Positions 1-8,125 are shown, numbered from the stretch's first letter. The stretch: 64,000 bases of DNA from Lysinibacillus_B sp036662795 (GCF_036662795.1 NZ_JBAFWZ010000001.1:310001-374000); one strand, 5' to 3'. Program-made: numbers and translations. Notes: generated by a model from the letters alone, not told the origin.

Positions 1-194
1 TTACTCGCCATATTCAATCCCCTGATTTGTGCGCGCATTTTTTCTGAAATAGCTAACCCGGCCGGATCATCCGCAGCACTATTTATTCGATACCCTGTAG
101 AAATGCGAAGTAATGCTTTATTCATTGCATTCATATTACGTTGGTAATGACTATACATAGATAGCCCGGTTGCATACCATGCCCCAATACGCAT
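1..194 (-). CDS. Flagellin, N-terminal part (truncated by window edge)
   Basis: The minus-strand frame opens with ATG at 192-194 and runs open to the left edge, giving 64 residues plus a partial codon. It contains the conserved flagellin segment RINSAADDPAGLAISEKM followed by RAQIRGL, the start of the D1 helix region. A ribosome binding site (GAGAGGGGGTG) lies a few bases upstream. Flagellin is the secreted filament subunit. The first 20 or so residues (MRIGAWYATGLSMYSHYQRN) differ from the usual MRINxNIxALN D0 sequence, so this may be a divergent or accessory flagellin copy. The assignment to the family is firm; whether it forms a filament cannot be judged from this fragment. Confidence 0.88.
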   Translation of the reverse strand, partial: MRIGAWYATGLSMYSHYQRNMNAMNKALLRISTGYRINSAADDPAGLAISEKMRAQIRGLNMAS

Positions 195-217
195 TTTAGC
201 ACCCCCTCTCAATTATA

Positions 218-244
218 TTATCGGTAAAATGTTCTATATAATGA
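218..244 (-). promoter_or_regulatory. Weak sigma-D-like promoter candidate
   Basis: On the minus strand ACCGATAA (225 to 218) resembles the motility sigma factor -10 element GCCGATAT and lies about 25 bases before the flagellin start. No good TAAA -35 element is seen 15 bases upstream (TCAT instead), so support is weak. Confidence 0.25.
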
Positions 245-280
245 ACTCTATTCCAATAAAATATTAGTGAATACTAATAT

Positions 281-311
281 AAAAAAGCCTAGCTCTAAAA
301 TAGAACTAAGC
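281..311 (-). terminator. Rho-independent terminator
   Basis: On the minus strand a 9-bp stem (GCTTAGTTC with GAGCTAGGC, including G-T pairs) is followed by six T residues. It closes the recombinase-like operon directly after the small membrane peptide gene. Confidence 0.7.
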
Positions 312-467
312 AAAAATCGACTGAAGGTACGCAGGTATACTTTCATAATTTTTATAAAGTAGATATAGCAAAAAAACTATTATAGCGAAAAAAATCAACT
401 TTTTTGCTATCTTAAATAAAATGTAAAGTACGACAAAAAAGATAATAGTGGATAGTAGTACTTCCAC
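306..467 (-). CDS. Small membrane peptide, 53 aa, third gene of the recombinase-like operon
   Basis: The frame starts with GTG at 465-467, one base beyond the stop codon of the upstream gene (TGA-T-GTG), with an AAGGGGGA ribosome binding site inside the end of that gene. It encodes 53 residues. The middle is almost entirely hydrophobic (TIIFFVVLYILF, then IIFFAIIVFLLYLLY-like stretches around a KIAKK break), suggesting one or two membrane segments, and the tail is short and polar. A terminator follows at once. Function is unknown. The tight spacing and terminator make it a credible operon member; the peptide is short, so some doubt remains. Confidence 0.6.
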   Translation of the reverse strand: MEVLLSTIIFFVVLYILFKIAKKLIFFAIIVFLLYLLYKNYESIPAYLQSIFA

Positions 468-468
468 A

Positions 469-876
469 TCATTCCCCCTTCACTATTATCGACAAGCCGC
501 TTTCATCCCTTAGAACAGTCCAGTTAGACGACAGCATATATCGAATCCTATCCTCAATTTCTTCATCTGTTTGTAAATGAAGTATCCCATTTTCTACAAT
601 TGTATATTGCGTTTCCTCTATATTAAATTTTAACCGTAATAAATTTTTTAATCCGTTTATCGTTACGAATTTAATTTTATATTTGCTCTGATACGCTTCT
701 TTGAATAGAGAAGGATTTGCTTTATACAATTCCTGTAACAAGGAGAAATCTAATTGAAATTTTTCATTCCAATCTTCAAGCTGACCTGATTCGAGCTTCT
801 TTGTTGCTCTATCTAATGTAATTCCTTGCTCTTTTAATGCTTCAATACTATATGCTTCCATTAATGAAATGTCCAT
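469..876 (-). CDS. Hypothetical protein, 135 aa, coupled to the recombinase-like gene
   Basis: This 135-residue soluble protein is not recognised. It starts at ATG 874-876, overlapping the stop codon of the preceding gene by one base (TAATG), with a CAGGAGGAAT ribosome binding site inside that gene, so translation is probably coupled. The N-terminal half is helical and acidic (MEAYSIEALKEQG onward). The C-terminal half looks like a small beta-rich fold. No signal peptide, membrane segment or metal motif is seen. Its context suggests it works with the recombinase homologue and the small membrane peptide, but nothing in the sequence shows what it does. Confidence 0.75.
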   Translation of the reverse strand: MDISLMEAYSIEALKEQGITLDRATKKLESGQLEDWNEKFQLDFSLLQELYKANPSLFKEAYQSKYKIKFVTINGLKNLLRLKFNIEETQYTIVENGILHLQTDEEIEDRIRYMLSSNWTVLRDESGLSIIVKGE

Positions 877-1742
877 TATAATTCCTCCTGGTGTAATCGA
901 TGTTGTCTCTCCGCCAATACTCCTTTTCTTGCATAACCAAGCTGGATGTAAATGTCTTCTAATTCAGCCTCTTGCATTAAACGATTTATCACCGTATATC
1001 GTAAATTTGTGCATGAAATTTTAAAACCAATCATCTTGGATAACTGCTGAAAAATACGCTCGACTGTTTTGACAGTGATCGGTGATCCTAGCTTATTTCC
1101 AACGCCCAACCATAATTCCTCAACATTATCTAATTGCGGGAAAAATTTGTGCGTTTCTTCTTTATATTGTAGCAGGATTTGCATAGTATCGGTTGGTAAT
1201 TGTAAAGTTCGATAGGAATTCCGTTGCAAAATAACAATTTGATGTGTATCTTCATCAATATGTGTCCATTTCATTTTAACAAGCTCCGCTGGCTTAATAC
1301 CTAGAGTGGCAATTGCATGAGTAATTGCTAGGTTTCGCATAGCTAGCCATTTATGCTCATCCTTTTCAGCTATTCTATAATATTTTTCCCAGCAGGCTAG
1401 CACCTCAATTAATTGTTGTTCTGATAATGTGTTTAATTTTTCAGGCATTTGCTGAATGGGATGTAATAATGTTTCTTGGAAAGATTCTATATATTGTCTG
1501 GATAGTAAAAATCCTAAAAAAGCTTTTAACGCTGCTAATTTCCGGTTAATGGAGCTTTTTGAATTATATTTTTCATGCAAATCGTTAACATAGTTTTGAA
1601 TTACCTCATTAATATCCTCTTTAGGCTGTTCATGAAAAAAATTAGCAAATTGCTTTGCATCATTTTCATATTGCTTTATAGTGTGCTCAGATTTTCTTGC
1701 TGAAACTAAATATGCCTTGTAGGCAGGTATATATTTTTTCAT
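876..1742 (-). CDS. Tyrosine-recombinase-like protein, catalytically degenerate
   Basis: The 288-residue protein has the XerC/D-like two-domain layout: an N-terminal SAM-like core-binding domain (about 1-90, with the SSINRKLAALKAF helix typical of Xer proteins) and a C-terminal catalytic-fold domain. The catalytic positions are lost. The first Arg block (usually TGLRxSE) reads LGIKPAEL, the HxxR box reads CTNLR, and the LGH box reads LGYA with no recognisable tyrosine nucleophile near the end. It is therefore likely a DNA-binding paralogue that cannot recombine. Start at ATG 1740-1742 behind an AAGGGGG site. It heads an operon with the genes ending at 469 and 306. A LexA-like box lies about 130 bases upstream. 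Confidence 0.8.
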   Translation of the reverse strand: MKKYIPAYKAYLVSARKSEHTIKQYENDAKQFANFFHEQPKEDINEVIQNYVNDLHEKYNSKSSINRKLAALKAFLGFLLSRQYIESFQETLLHPIQQMPEKLNTLSEQQLIEVLACWEKYYRIAEKDEHKWLAMRNLAITHAIATLGIKPAELVKMKWTHIDEDTHQIVILQRNSYRTLQLPTDTMQILLQYKEETHKFFPQLDNVEELWLGVGNKLGSPITVKTVERIFQQLSKMIGFKISCTNLRYTVINRLMQEAELEDIYIQLGYARKGVLAERQHRLHQEEL

Positions 1743-1874
1743 TAGCCTTGAACCCCCTTATTACTATGCGGATATAATTTCCGCTTTATATAAATCTTGT
1801 GCGTGTGTATTTATATTTCTATATTCAAAAGTGTCGGATAATATGCATATTGAAGTAGAAAGAAACGAATGATA

Positions 1875-1888
1875 AGAACAAACGTTCT
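1875..1888. promoter_or_regulatory. LexA (DinR)-like SOS box
   Basis: AGAAC-AAAC-GTTCT is a palindrome matching the Gram-positive LexA pattern GAAC-N4-GTTC. It lies between the divergent recombinase-like operon (start 1742) and the enoyl-CoA hydratase gene (start 2076), so either side could be the target. No clear promoter overlapping it was identified. Confidence 0.45.
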
Positions 1889-2015
1889 CCTTTAGTTATT
1901 ATAAAGCATAGCACATATAGAGGCTATAGTTTAATTAAAATATATTCTCTGTACTGTAACAGTTACAACTTTTGTTTCGTGTTTGCAATGTTTTGCGTCA
2001 AAATTTACATAATTA

Positions 2016-2044
2016 TGTGACGATTTGTTTTTCTAGGATATAAT
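2016..2044 (+). promoter_or_regulatory. Probable sigma-A promoter of the enoyl-CoA hydratase gene
   Basis: A perfect TATAAT at 2039-2044 sits 31 bases before the chosen start codon. A poor -35 (TGTGAC) lies 17 bases upstream of it. Confidence 0.5.
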
Positions 2045-2075
2045 ATTGAGTAATTACATTTCAGGGGGCGAAAGA

Positions 2076-2873
2076 ATGCAAGTACGTACGACTCGTCTAG
2101 AGGCAGAGGAAGCAAAAATTATTTATCAAGAAACAGCAGGATTAGCAATTATTACAATTCATCGACCACAGTTGAAAAACGCTTTAACAGCAAATATGTG
2201 GGATCAATTAGCTAAAATTGCCCTAAGTACATTAGAAAACCCGAAAAATAAAGTGTTAATCCTACGTGGATCTGGAGAGAACTTTACGGCTGGCTCGGAT
2301 ATTAAAGAATTTAACTCTATTTCATTAGAAAAAGCAGAAGAAGCGTTTATTCATATGGAAAAAACAATTTCAACAATCGAAAATTTACCGATACCAGTTA
2401 TCGGTGTCATTAATGGTCCGGCAATGGGAGCTGGCCTAGAGCTTGCCCTTGCTTGTGATATCCGTATCGGCTCTGATAAAACAAGAATGGGTATTCCGGT
2501 TGGCAAATTAGGCATTACGCTAAACAATAAATTTGCTAAACGATTGGTTGACTTAGTAGGACCAAGTGCAACAAAGGATTTCGTCTTTACAGGACGAATG
2601 TATAAAGCAGAAGAGGCTTTTAAGGCGGGCATGTTAAACTATTTAGTTGCTGAAAAGGATTTAACAAAATTCTCTATCCGTATGGGGAAACTAGTAGCCG
2701 GCATGTCACCCGACTCCCTACTAGCTGTAAAGCGTTCTGTACGCGAATGTATAGATTCAACACCAAAATTGTGGGAAGGGTCTACACCTTTCGTTTCACA
2801 AACAGATTTCTCGGAAGGTGTACGTGCTTTCGTAGAAAAACGTCAGCCTGAATTTAAACGTCAAACGAAATAA
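2076..2873 (+). CDS. Enoyl-CoA hydratase/isomerase family protein
   Basis: The 265-residue protein is of normal length for the crotonase family. It carries the oxyanion-hole segments GENFTAGSDIKEF and NGPAMGAGLELALACDIRI, and the C-terminal helices with FTGRMYKAEEAFKAGM. At the position where classical hydratases have the first catalytic glutamate (PExxLG), this protein reads GIPVGKLGI, so the reaction may be isomerisation, hydrolysis or another crotonase-type step. The start at ATG 2076 is preferred over an upstream in-frame TTG at 2046 because AGGGGGC lies six bases ahead of it and TATAAT would otherwise overlap the TTG. It is a single-gene unit ended by a terminator at 2880. Confidence 0.85.
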   Translation: MQVRTTRLEAEEAKIIYQETAGLAIITIHRPQLKNALTANMWDQLAKIALSTLENPKNKVLILRGSGENFTAGSDIKEFNSISLEKAEEAFIHMEKTISTIENLPIPVIGVINGPAMGAGLELALACDIRIGSDKTRMGIPVGKLGITLNNKFAKRLVDLVGPSATKDFVFTGRMYKAEEAFKAGMLNYLVAEKDLTKFSIRMGKLVAGMSPDSLLAVKRSVRECIDSTPKLWEGSTPFVSQTDFSEGVRAFVEKRQPEFKRQTK

Positions 2874-2879
2874 TCAGAA

Positions 2880-2908
2880 AAAACGCTAGTGTTAAGCTAG
2901 CGTTTTTT
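2880..2908. terminator. Bidirectional terminator
   Basis: AACGCTAG and CTAGCGTT form an 8-bp perfect stem around a 7-base loop, followed by T residues on the plus strand and preceded by A residues. The stop codon of the converging minus-strand gene lies inside the stem. Confidence 0.85.
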
Positions 2909-3709
2909 ATGTTCTATCCCTTTTATAAAGAAGTTAATTTCTGATGGTTCTATACCAAAGTGCAGTTGGAATGCTTCTGCAATCTCATGCTGCAAGCCGC
3001 GTAGCTTAGTTGGTACAGAGTAGTTTAGAGGTGCAGTAAGACTAATCGTGATTGTCATTTTTGGTAATGATTCTATAGATATTCGAATGGAATCTACCTT
3101 TGCAACAAGTTCGTTTTCATTTAACAAATGAGTAAGGATTTGTATGTACACCGAACGCGCAATAGTAATCGTTTGCCCATGAAAATCTGGACGAACAATC
3201 GTTGTTTCTCCAATCTTTTCTCGTTTATGTGAAAAAATATCCTTCCCTTTTTTTATAAGTCGTTTAAAGAAATTTTGCTCAACTTGCGCATGAGGTATAG
3301 GCATGACATGTTTTCCTTGCGTTTCTCGAATAAACCGCGCGATTTGAATTTCTTTTGGCGTTCGAATATCTGACACGTAATAGTAATGATGGATCGGAGC
3401 AACGTCAAGTCGCTTCGCAATTTTTTGAGTCATTCTATCTGATGTCCCGATAATCAATAAGGATTGTATAGCCTCTGCTTGAATTGCTTCAGCAACCTCC
3501 AGACGATGTGATTCTTCATCAAAAATAGCTCTTCTCACAGCTGTTATCGTATTTTTTTCAAACTTTGCACTTATGCCTGCTTTTTTTTCACCGCGTACAA
3601 TAAGCAGTCCATCATCAATGATAGCGTCAATATTATGCTTATGAGCAAACTCTAGCGCACTTGTGCTTTTTCCTGTACCACTCTGACCACTTAAAGAATA
3701 TACTTTCAT
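2897..3709 (-). CDS. P-loop ATPase with Asp23/Gls24-like C-terminal domain
   Basis: The N-terminus is a clear nucleotide-binding core: a beta strand and Walker A motif GQSGTGKS at residues 7-14, followed by DAIIDDGLLIV, which resembles a Walker B or substrate-sensing strand. The last 90 or so residues (from about VRPDFHGQTITIARSVY) alternate strands and helices in the way of Asp23/Gls24 envelope-stress proteins, ending with SEINFFIKGIEHKKR. The start at 3709 (MKVYSLSG) is chosen because GGTGA lies six bases upstream and the motif is then at the usual distance from the N-terminus; longer in-frame starts exist. No signal peptide. The function is unknown, perhaps ATP-dependent sensing or assembly. 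The Walker A is firm; the Asp23-like assignment is by eye. Confidence 0.75.
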   Translation of the reverse strand: MKVYSLSGQSGTGKSTSALEFAHKHNIDAIIDDGLLIVRGEKKAGISAKFEKNTITAVRRAIFDEESHRLEVAEAIQAEAIQSLLIIGTSDRMTQKIAKRLDVAPIHHYYYVSDIRTPKEIQIARFIRETQGKHVMPIPHAQVEQNFFKRLIKKGKDIFSHKREKIGETTIVRPDFHGQTITIARSVYIQILTHLLNENELVAKVDSIRISIESLPKMTITISLTAPLNYSVPTKLRGLQHEIAEAFQLHFGIEPSEINFFIKGIEHKKR

Positions 3710-4000
3710 CTTTTTCACCATCCCTATAGTTAGTGTAATGGATTTAAAGCCATTTGACGACCTTCTGTATGCTAGTATTTCTATTAGATTCACAGCATTT
3801 GCTTTAATGTATGAATATATTCTTTTATCTGAAATCCACCTTTTTTTCCTAGACTGTTATGGTACAATGAATTTTACATTTAACTTCTCTAAAAGGATAG
3901 GAGTTAAAGCCTCAAAGAGAATGGCCAAAATACTGTACGTAAAAGGCAGGTTCTAAAAAAATATACCGAGGCGGAATCGAAAGAATTAGGAGTGTTACAA

Positions 4001-5164
4001 GTGAAAGTTCAACCATCACAAAAAATGTCGCTATTTTCACCAGCAATTTTTGGTGACTTAAAAAACTATGCAAATATACAAAAGGCGAAAGGAACAGAGC
4101 TTATTGACTTAAGCTTAGGTAGTCCTGATATTCCGCCAGCCCCAATGCTTCGACAAACACTATCTGAGCTTGCTAGCTTAGAAGAATCATATGGCTATAC
4201 ATTAACTGGTGTTCAGGCATTTAATGAAGCTGTAAGTAGGTACTACGAGCGTGTAAATGGCGTCGATTTAGATCCAAAAACAGAAGTCGTTCAAACAATG
4301 GGCTCACAGGAAGGATTAGTACACCTCCCGATTGCCTTTTGTGATCCTGGCGATATTGTATTAACGACAAATCCAGCCTATGTTGCGTATGATGCAGGCA
4401 TCAGTTTAGCAGGCGCTACACCTTACTACATGCCACTTACAAAAGAAAATAACTACTTACCTGACTTAAATGCTGTTCCTGAAGAAGTGGCACAAAAAGC
4501 AAAGCTACTTATATTAAATTTACCTGGTAATCCAGTACCTGCGATGCCTTCTATCGAATACTTTACAAAGGTTGTCTCATTTGCGAAAAAATATAATATT
4601 ATCGTGCTGCATGATGCGGCCTATTCGGAGTTTTACTTTACGGGCGATGCACCAATTAGCTTCCTGGCGACACCTGGAGCAAAAGATGTTGGCTTAGAAA
4701 TTAACTCCCTATCCAAAAGCTTTAGCTTAGCAGGCACACGTATTGCATATATTGTTGGGAATGCCGAAATAGTTAATATAATCAAGCAATTAAAATCAAA
4801 CTTAGATTTTGGTATTTTCGAGCCGATTCAATTAACTGCTGTAAAAGCTTTAGATCATGCAGAGGAAATTACAGCCAATTTACGAAGCACGTTTGCAAGC
4901 CGCCATAAAACGTTAATGGAAGGTTTATCATCAATTGGCTGGGAAGTAGCTCCGAGCAACGGTGGGATGTTCGTTTGGGCAAAATACCCGTATGACATGG
5001 ACTGTAAGGATTTTACCTTTACAGCAATTGAGCAGGCAGGTGTAATTATGGTACCTGGTACAGCATTTGGCACAGCAGGACAAGGCTATGTCAGATTAGC
5101 ACTAGTTCAAGAATCTACAACGTTAGCTCGCGCAGTAGAAAAGCTAAGCAAGCTAACAATCTAA
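4001..5164 (+). CDS. PLP-dependent aminotransferase, class I/II
   Basis: The 387-residue protein has the fold-type I aminotransferase order: YGYTLTGVQAFNEA near residue 70, the NLPGNPVPA substrate-binding loop, HDAAYSEF with the PLP-contacting Asp/Tyr, and the Schiff-base lysine in NSLSKSFSLAGTR. The arginine that binds substrate carboxylate is in the GYVRLAL segment near the end. Sequences of this kind are often annotated as LL-diaminopimelate or alanine/aspartate aminotransferases; the amino donor cannot be decided here. The start at GTG 4001 is chosen because AGGAGTG lies six bases upstream. A GTG at 3992 overlaps that site. A strong terminator follows. Confidence 0.88.
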   Translation: MKVQPSQKMSLFSPAIFGDLKNYANIQKAKGTELIDLSLGSPDIPPAPMLRQTLSELASLEESYGYTLTGVQAFNEAVSRYYERVNGVDLDPKTEVVQTMGSQEGLVHLPIAFCDPGDIVLTTNPAYVAYDAGISLAGATPYYMPLTKENNYLPDLNAVPEEVAQKAKLLILNLPGNPVPAMPSIEYFTKVVSFAKKYNIIVLHDAAYSEFYFTGDAPISFLATPGAKDVGLEINSLSKSFSLAGTRIAYIVGNAEIVNIIKQLKSNLDFGIFEPIQLTAVKALDHAEEITANLRSTFASRHKTLMEGLSSIGWEVAPSNGGMFVWAKYPYDMDCKDFTFTAIEQAGVIMVPGTAFGTAGQGYVRLALVQESTTLARAVEKLSKLTI

Positions 5165-5171
5165 TAGGATA

Positions 5172-5208
5172 AAACAAAAGCAGAGGATTCGCTCCTCTGC
5201 TTTTGTTT
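5172..5208. terminator. Strong bidirectional terminator
   Basis: A 16-bp stem (AAACAAAAGCAGAGGA with its complement) closes a short loop. T-rich and A-rich flanks serve both the aminotransferase gene and the converging permease gene. Confidence 0.9.
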
Positions 5209-5213
5209 ACTAA

Positions 5214-6428
5214 TTATTCTTCATACATATTATTTAAATCCGTTTGAAATTTATTGTAACGTCGCTTATATAATCGATTAAAATGTGTTACTAACACTTT
5301 AATTAATGCATATGTAGGAATACCTAAAATAACCCCTGGAACTCCAAATAAAGCACCTGCTGTTAACAAGACAAAGATTATTGTAATCGGATGAATACTG
5401 AGCGATTTCCCCATAATCTGAGGAGAAATGAACTTTCCTTCAATTAATTGAACGATTGTCCAAACGATAGCTAGCTTAACTAACATAAACGGAGATGACA
5501 CGATAGCAATAATAGCTGCTGGCGTAATGGCAATTACCGGGCCTAAATACGGAACGATACTCGTGACCATTGCCAATGCACCAAGAAGTAGTGCATAATC
5601 TAAACCGATAATTAAAAACCCAATCGTAACCATCAAACCTATACAAATGGAGACTAATATTTGACCTTGGATATACGAGCTAATTACCTTGTCCATATCA
5701 TGCAAAATTTCTCCAACAAAATTACGCTTCCGTGGCGGGAATAAGCGTAGGATAAATCTTGGCATCTTCTCGCCTTCCCACAGTAAATAAAACAAAATAA
5801 ATGGAACAATCACAAGGGATAGCACAATACTTGTCAAGGTTGTCACAAGCCCCGTAACACCCGTTGCAACACCTGTTGTAATATTTGTTGCAATATCCTT
5901 CACTGTATTCACTAAATTACCTGACACATCTTCTAGAATTGTATTATAGTCAACATTCACTGTTTCTAAGTATTCACTTATTCTAGAGTTATTTATAGTG
6001 CTAACGATACTATCAATTAGCTTCATAAAATAAATCGGAAATTCTTGTACAAGGTTAGAAAACTGATCTCGTAAAAATGGGAAAACTAATAAAATTAATA
6101 GTGTAACAAAACTCATAAGCCCTAAAAATATCAGTACGATTGCCGATAAGCGTGGTACTTTCCAATGCAATAAAAGACGGAGAAACGGGCGTAATAAATA
6201 ATACAGAATCACACCTAGTACTCCAGGTAAAATAACGACCTCGAATAACACTTGTAGGGGCTCAAAAATAAACGATATTTTATCGTATATATAAATAACA
6301 CAGCCAACTAGTAGAATGATAAAAAGTAAAAATAACAAATTTTTACCGCCTAAAAAACGAATAAACTGCGTTGAAAAAAAGTGTGAAGATTCTTGCTTAA
6401 CCTGTTGACTTTTTCTATCTTGTTCCAA
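5214..6428 (-). CDS. AI-2E family (PerM-type) membrane transporter
   Basis: The 404-residue integral membrane protein has the family's typical layout. There are N-terminal membrane segments at about residues 30-55 and 60-95, a long amphipathic extracytoplasmic stretch (about 120-210, QEFPIYFMKLIDSIV onward), and a C-terminal block of helices. The latter includes SYIQGQILVSICIG, the VPYLGPVIAITPAAI motif and the IEGKFISPQIMGKSLSIHP signature. Members export diverse small molecules; autoinducer-2 is only one proposal, so no substrate is assigned. It starts with TTG at 6426-6428 behind GAGGTGG. It lies 78 bases downstream of the LCP gene on the same strand and could be cotranscribed. Confidence 0.9.
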   Translation of the reverse strand: MEQDRKSQQVKQESSHFFSTQFIRFLGGKNLLFLLFIILLVGCVIYIYDKISFIFEPLQVLFEVVILPGVLGVILYYLLRPFLRLLLHWKVPRLSAIVLIFLGLMSFVTLLILLVFPFLRDQFSNLVQEFPIYFMKLIDSIVSTINNSRISEYLETVNVDYNTILEDVSGNLVNTVKDIATNITTGVATGVTGLVTTLTSIVLSLVIVPFILFYLLWEGEKMPRFILRLFPPRKRNFVGEILHDMDKVISSYIQGQILVSICIGLMVTIGFLIIGLDYALLLGALAMVTSIVPYLGPVIAITPAAIIAIVSSPFMLVKLAIVWTIVQLIEGKFISPQIMGKSLSIHPITIIFVLLTAGALFGVPGVILGIPTYALIKVLVTHFNRLYKRRYNKFQTDLNNMYEE

Positions 6429-6506
6429 AATACCACCTCAATATAATATTCAATTTACTGTAGAATAATTGTACCACGCTTAATTTAGTCAGTGATAAAA
6501 TCTACT

Positions 6507-7439
6507 TTATTTCATTTGTAAAAAATCATGAATGGCCTGTTGATTTTTTTCTATATCAATTTCCAGCACCGATCCCGCATGACTATACGATTGAAATTGA
6601 TACGTCCCCTCTAGTGGTATTGTCATTTTATCTATATTGACGCCGCCACCAACTGCAATAGAAAGTACTGTCTTCAACTGGTCCATAGAACCAACATCTG
6701 TGGATACATAGCCTTGCGCAGCTCCAATTGCTTTAGGTAGATTTTTTACATTTTCAAGGGACAATACTTCATCCTTTAGCGCTTCAATTACCTTTTGCTG
6801 GCGATTGACTCGCCCAAAATCTCCTTCCTTATCCATACGGAATCGAGCATAACCAAGCAATTCTTGTCCATTCAGTTTTTGTTTCCCCTTTTTTATTGAG
6901 ACATCGATATTTTCAGACATATCCTTTTCTACGTCCATTTCTACCCCATTTGGCACTAAAATATCTACTAACGATTCAAATTGCTTGAAATCGATTATTG
7001 CATAATGATGGATGGGTACATGGAACATTTGAGAAATTGTATCCTTTGTTAATTGCACACCTCCTAAATAATAGGCAGTGTTTAGCTTATACGATTGATA
7101 GCCTGGAATTTCCGCATAAATATCTCGCATAAAAGAAACGAGCTTCATGTCGTTTGTTTTTTTTTGCCATGATAAGAGCATCATCGTATCTGTTCTTGAC
7201 TTTTCCTCCCCTCGACTATCTACTCCAAGAATTAAATAGTTCTCCATATCGTCAGACGGCTTATCAGGAGTAAATGCCTCTTCGGGTAATTTAGAATCAC
7301 CAGCTAGCTTTGCCCCTGCTCGAAACTGAATAAAGCTATAACTGCCTATGATTGATATTAGTAAAAATAATAGTAGAAAAAAAATACGCCCTTTTCTTAA
7401 ACGCTTCTTTCTATATCGGGTCATTCGTTGTTCTTCCAT
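6507..7439 (-). CDS. LytR-CpsA-Psr (LCP) family cell-wall polymer transferase
   Basis: The 310-residue protein has a basic cytoplasmic N-terminus, one membrane anchor (about residues 18-38) and an extracellular LCP domain. Key LCP residues are visible: LGVDSRGEEKSRTDTMML (phosphate-binding Arg and Asp), SFMRDIYAEIPG, KLNTAYYLGG and GYARFRMDKEGDFGRVNRQQ. LCP enzymes transfer undecaprenyl-linked glycopolymers such as teichoic acids to peptidoglycan. The start at ATG 7439 has an AAGGTGG site. The downstream neighbour is the AI-2E family permease. Which polymer it attaches cannot be told. Confidence 0.93.
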   Translation of the reverse strand: MEEQRMTRYRKKRLRKGRIFFLLLFLLISIIGSYSFIQFRAGAKLAGDSKLPEEAFTPDKPSDDMENYLILGVDSRGEEKSRTDTMMLLSWQKKTNDMKLVSFMRDIYAEIPGYQSYKLNTAYYLGGVQLTKDTISQMFHVPIHHYAIIDFKQFESLVDILVPNGVEMDVEKDMSENIDVSIKKGKQKLNGQELLGYARFRMDKEGDFGRVNRQQKVIEALKDEVLSLENVKNLPKAIGAAQGYVSTDVGSMDQLKTVLSIAVGGGVNIDKMTIPLEGTYQFQSYSHAGSVLEIDIEKNQQAIHDFLQMK

Positions 7440-7608
7440 AAGACCACCTTCTAATTTTTATGTTTTAAAGACGAATTCTTTATGTAAATTGTTTCCTAAG
7501 TATCACCATTATCATACCACTAAACATAAATAATTGTATTGGGATGACTCCCCTTTATATAGGAGTATGAGCTATGTTACAATACTTTTATTTTAGGAGG
7601 CGATTTGA

Positions 7609-8124
7609 TTGGAAAAGGCAACATTTGCTGGCGGCTGTTTTTGGTGTATGGTAAAGCCGTTTGACCAATGGGATGGGATACATAAAGTAACATCTGGCTA
7701 TATGGGTGGGCACTTAGCAGACCCAACGTATGAGGATCTCAAAAAAGGGAATTCTGGGCATCGAGAGGTTGTGCAAATTGAATTTGAGCCGACGATTTTT
7801 AGTTATGAGAGGCTACTCGAGATTTTCTGGATGCAAATTGACCCAACAGATGCTGGAGGTCAATTTCATGATCGAGGTGAGTCCTATCGTACCGCGATTT
7901 TTACTCATACTGTCGAGCAGCATGTACTTGCTGAGAAATCAAAGACAGCTTTAGCAGCAAGCGGTCGATTTAAGAAACCGATTGTTACCGAAATTTTAAA
8001 GGCAACTACGTTCTATCCGGCTGAGGATTACCATCAGAATTACTATCAAAAAGAGCCTGAGCATTACACGGAAGACCGCGATAAATCAGGGCGCGATGAA
8101 TTTATTAAAGCTCATTGGAAATAA
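7609..8124 (+). CDS. msrA: Peptide methionine (S)-S-oxide reductase MsrA
   Basis: The 171-residue protein begins almost directly with the MsrA active site GGCFWC (residues 8-13), where the first cysteine is the nucleophile that reduces methionine-S-sulfoxide in oxidised proteins. Other family blocks follow: VTSGYMGGHLADPTYEDL, GHREVVQIEFEP, FWMQIDPTDAGGQFHDRGESYR and the C-terminal AEDYHQNYY. It starts with TTG 7609, eight bases after AGGAGG. It is a single-domain enzyme with no MsrB fusion, and no msrB gene is adjacent. Confidence 0.95.
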   Translation: MEKATFAGGCFWCMVKPFDQWDGIHKVTSGYMGGHLADPTYEDLKKGNSGHREVVQIEFEPTIFSYERLLEIFWMQIDPTDAGGQFHDRGESYRTAIFTHTVEQHVLAEKSKTALAASGRFKKPIVTEILKATTFYPAEDYHQNYYQKEPEHYTEDRDKSGRDEFIKAHWK

Positions 8125-8125
8125 G

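Noticed and set aside
3738..3956. 72-codon plus-strand reading frame ahead of the aminotransferase gene
   Set aside because: No ribosome binding site, it overlaps the start of the P-loop gene on the other strand, and it shows no protein-like pattern beyond chance.
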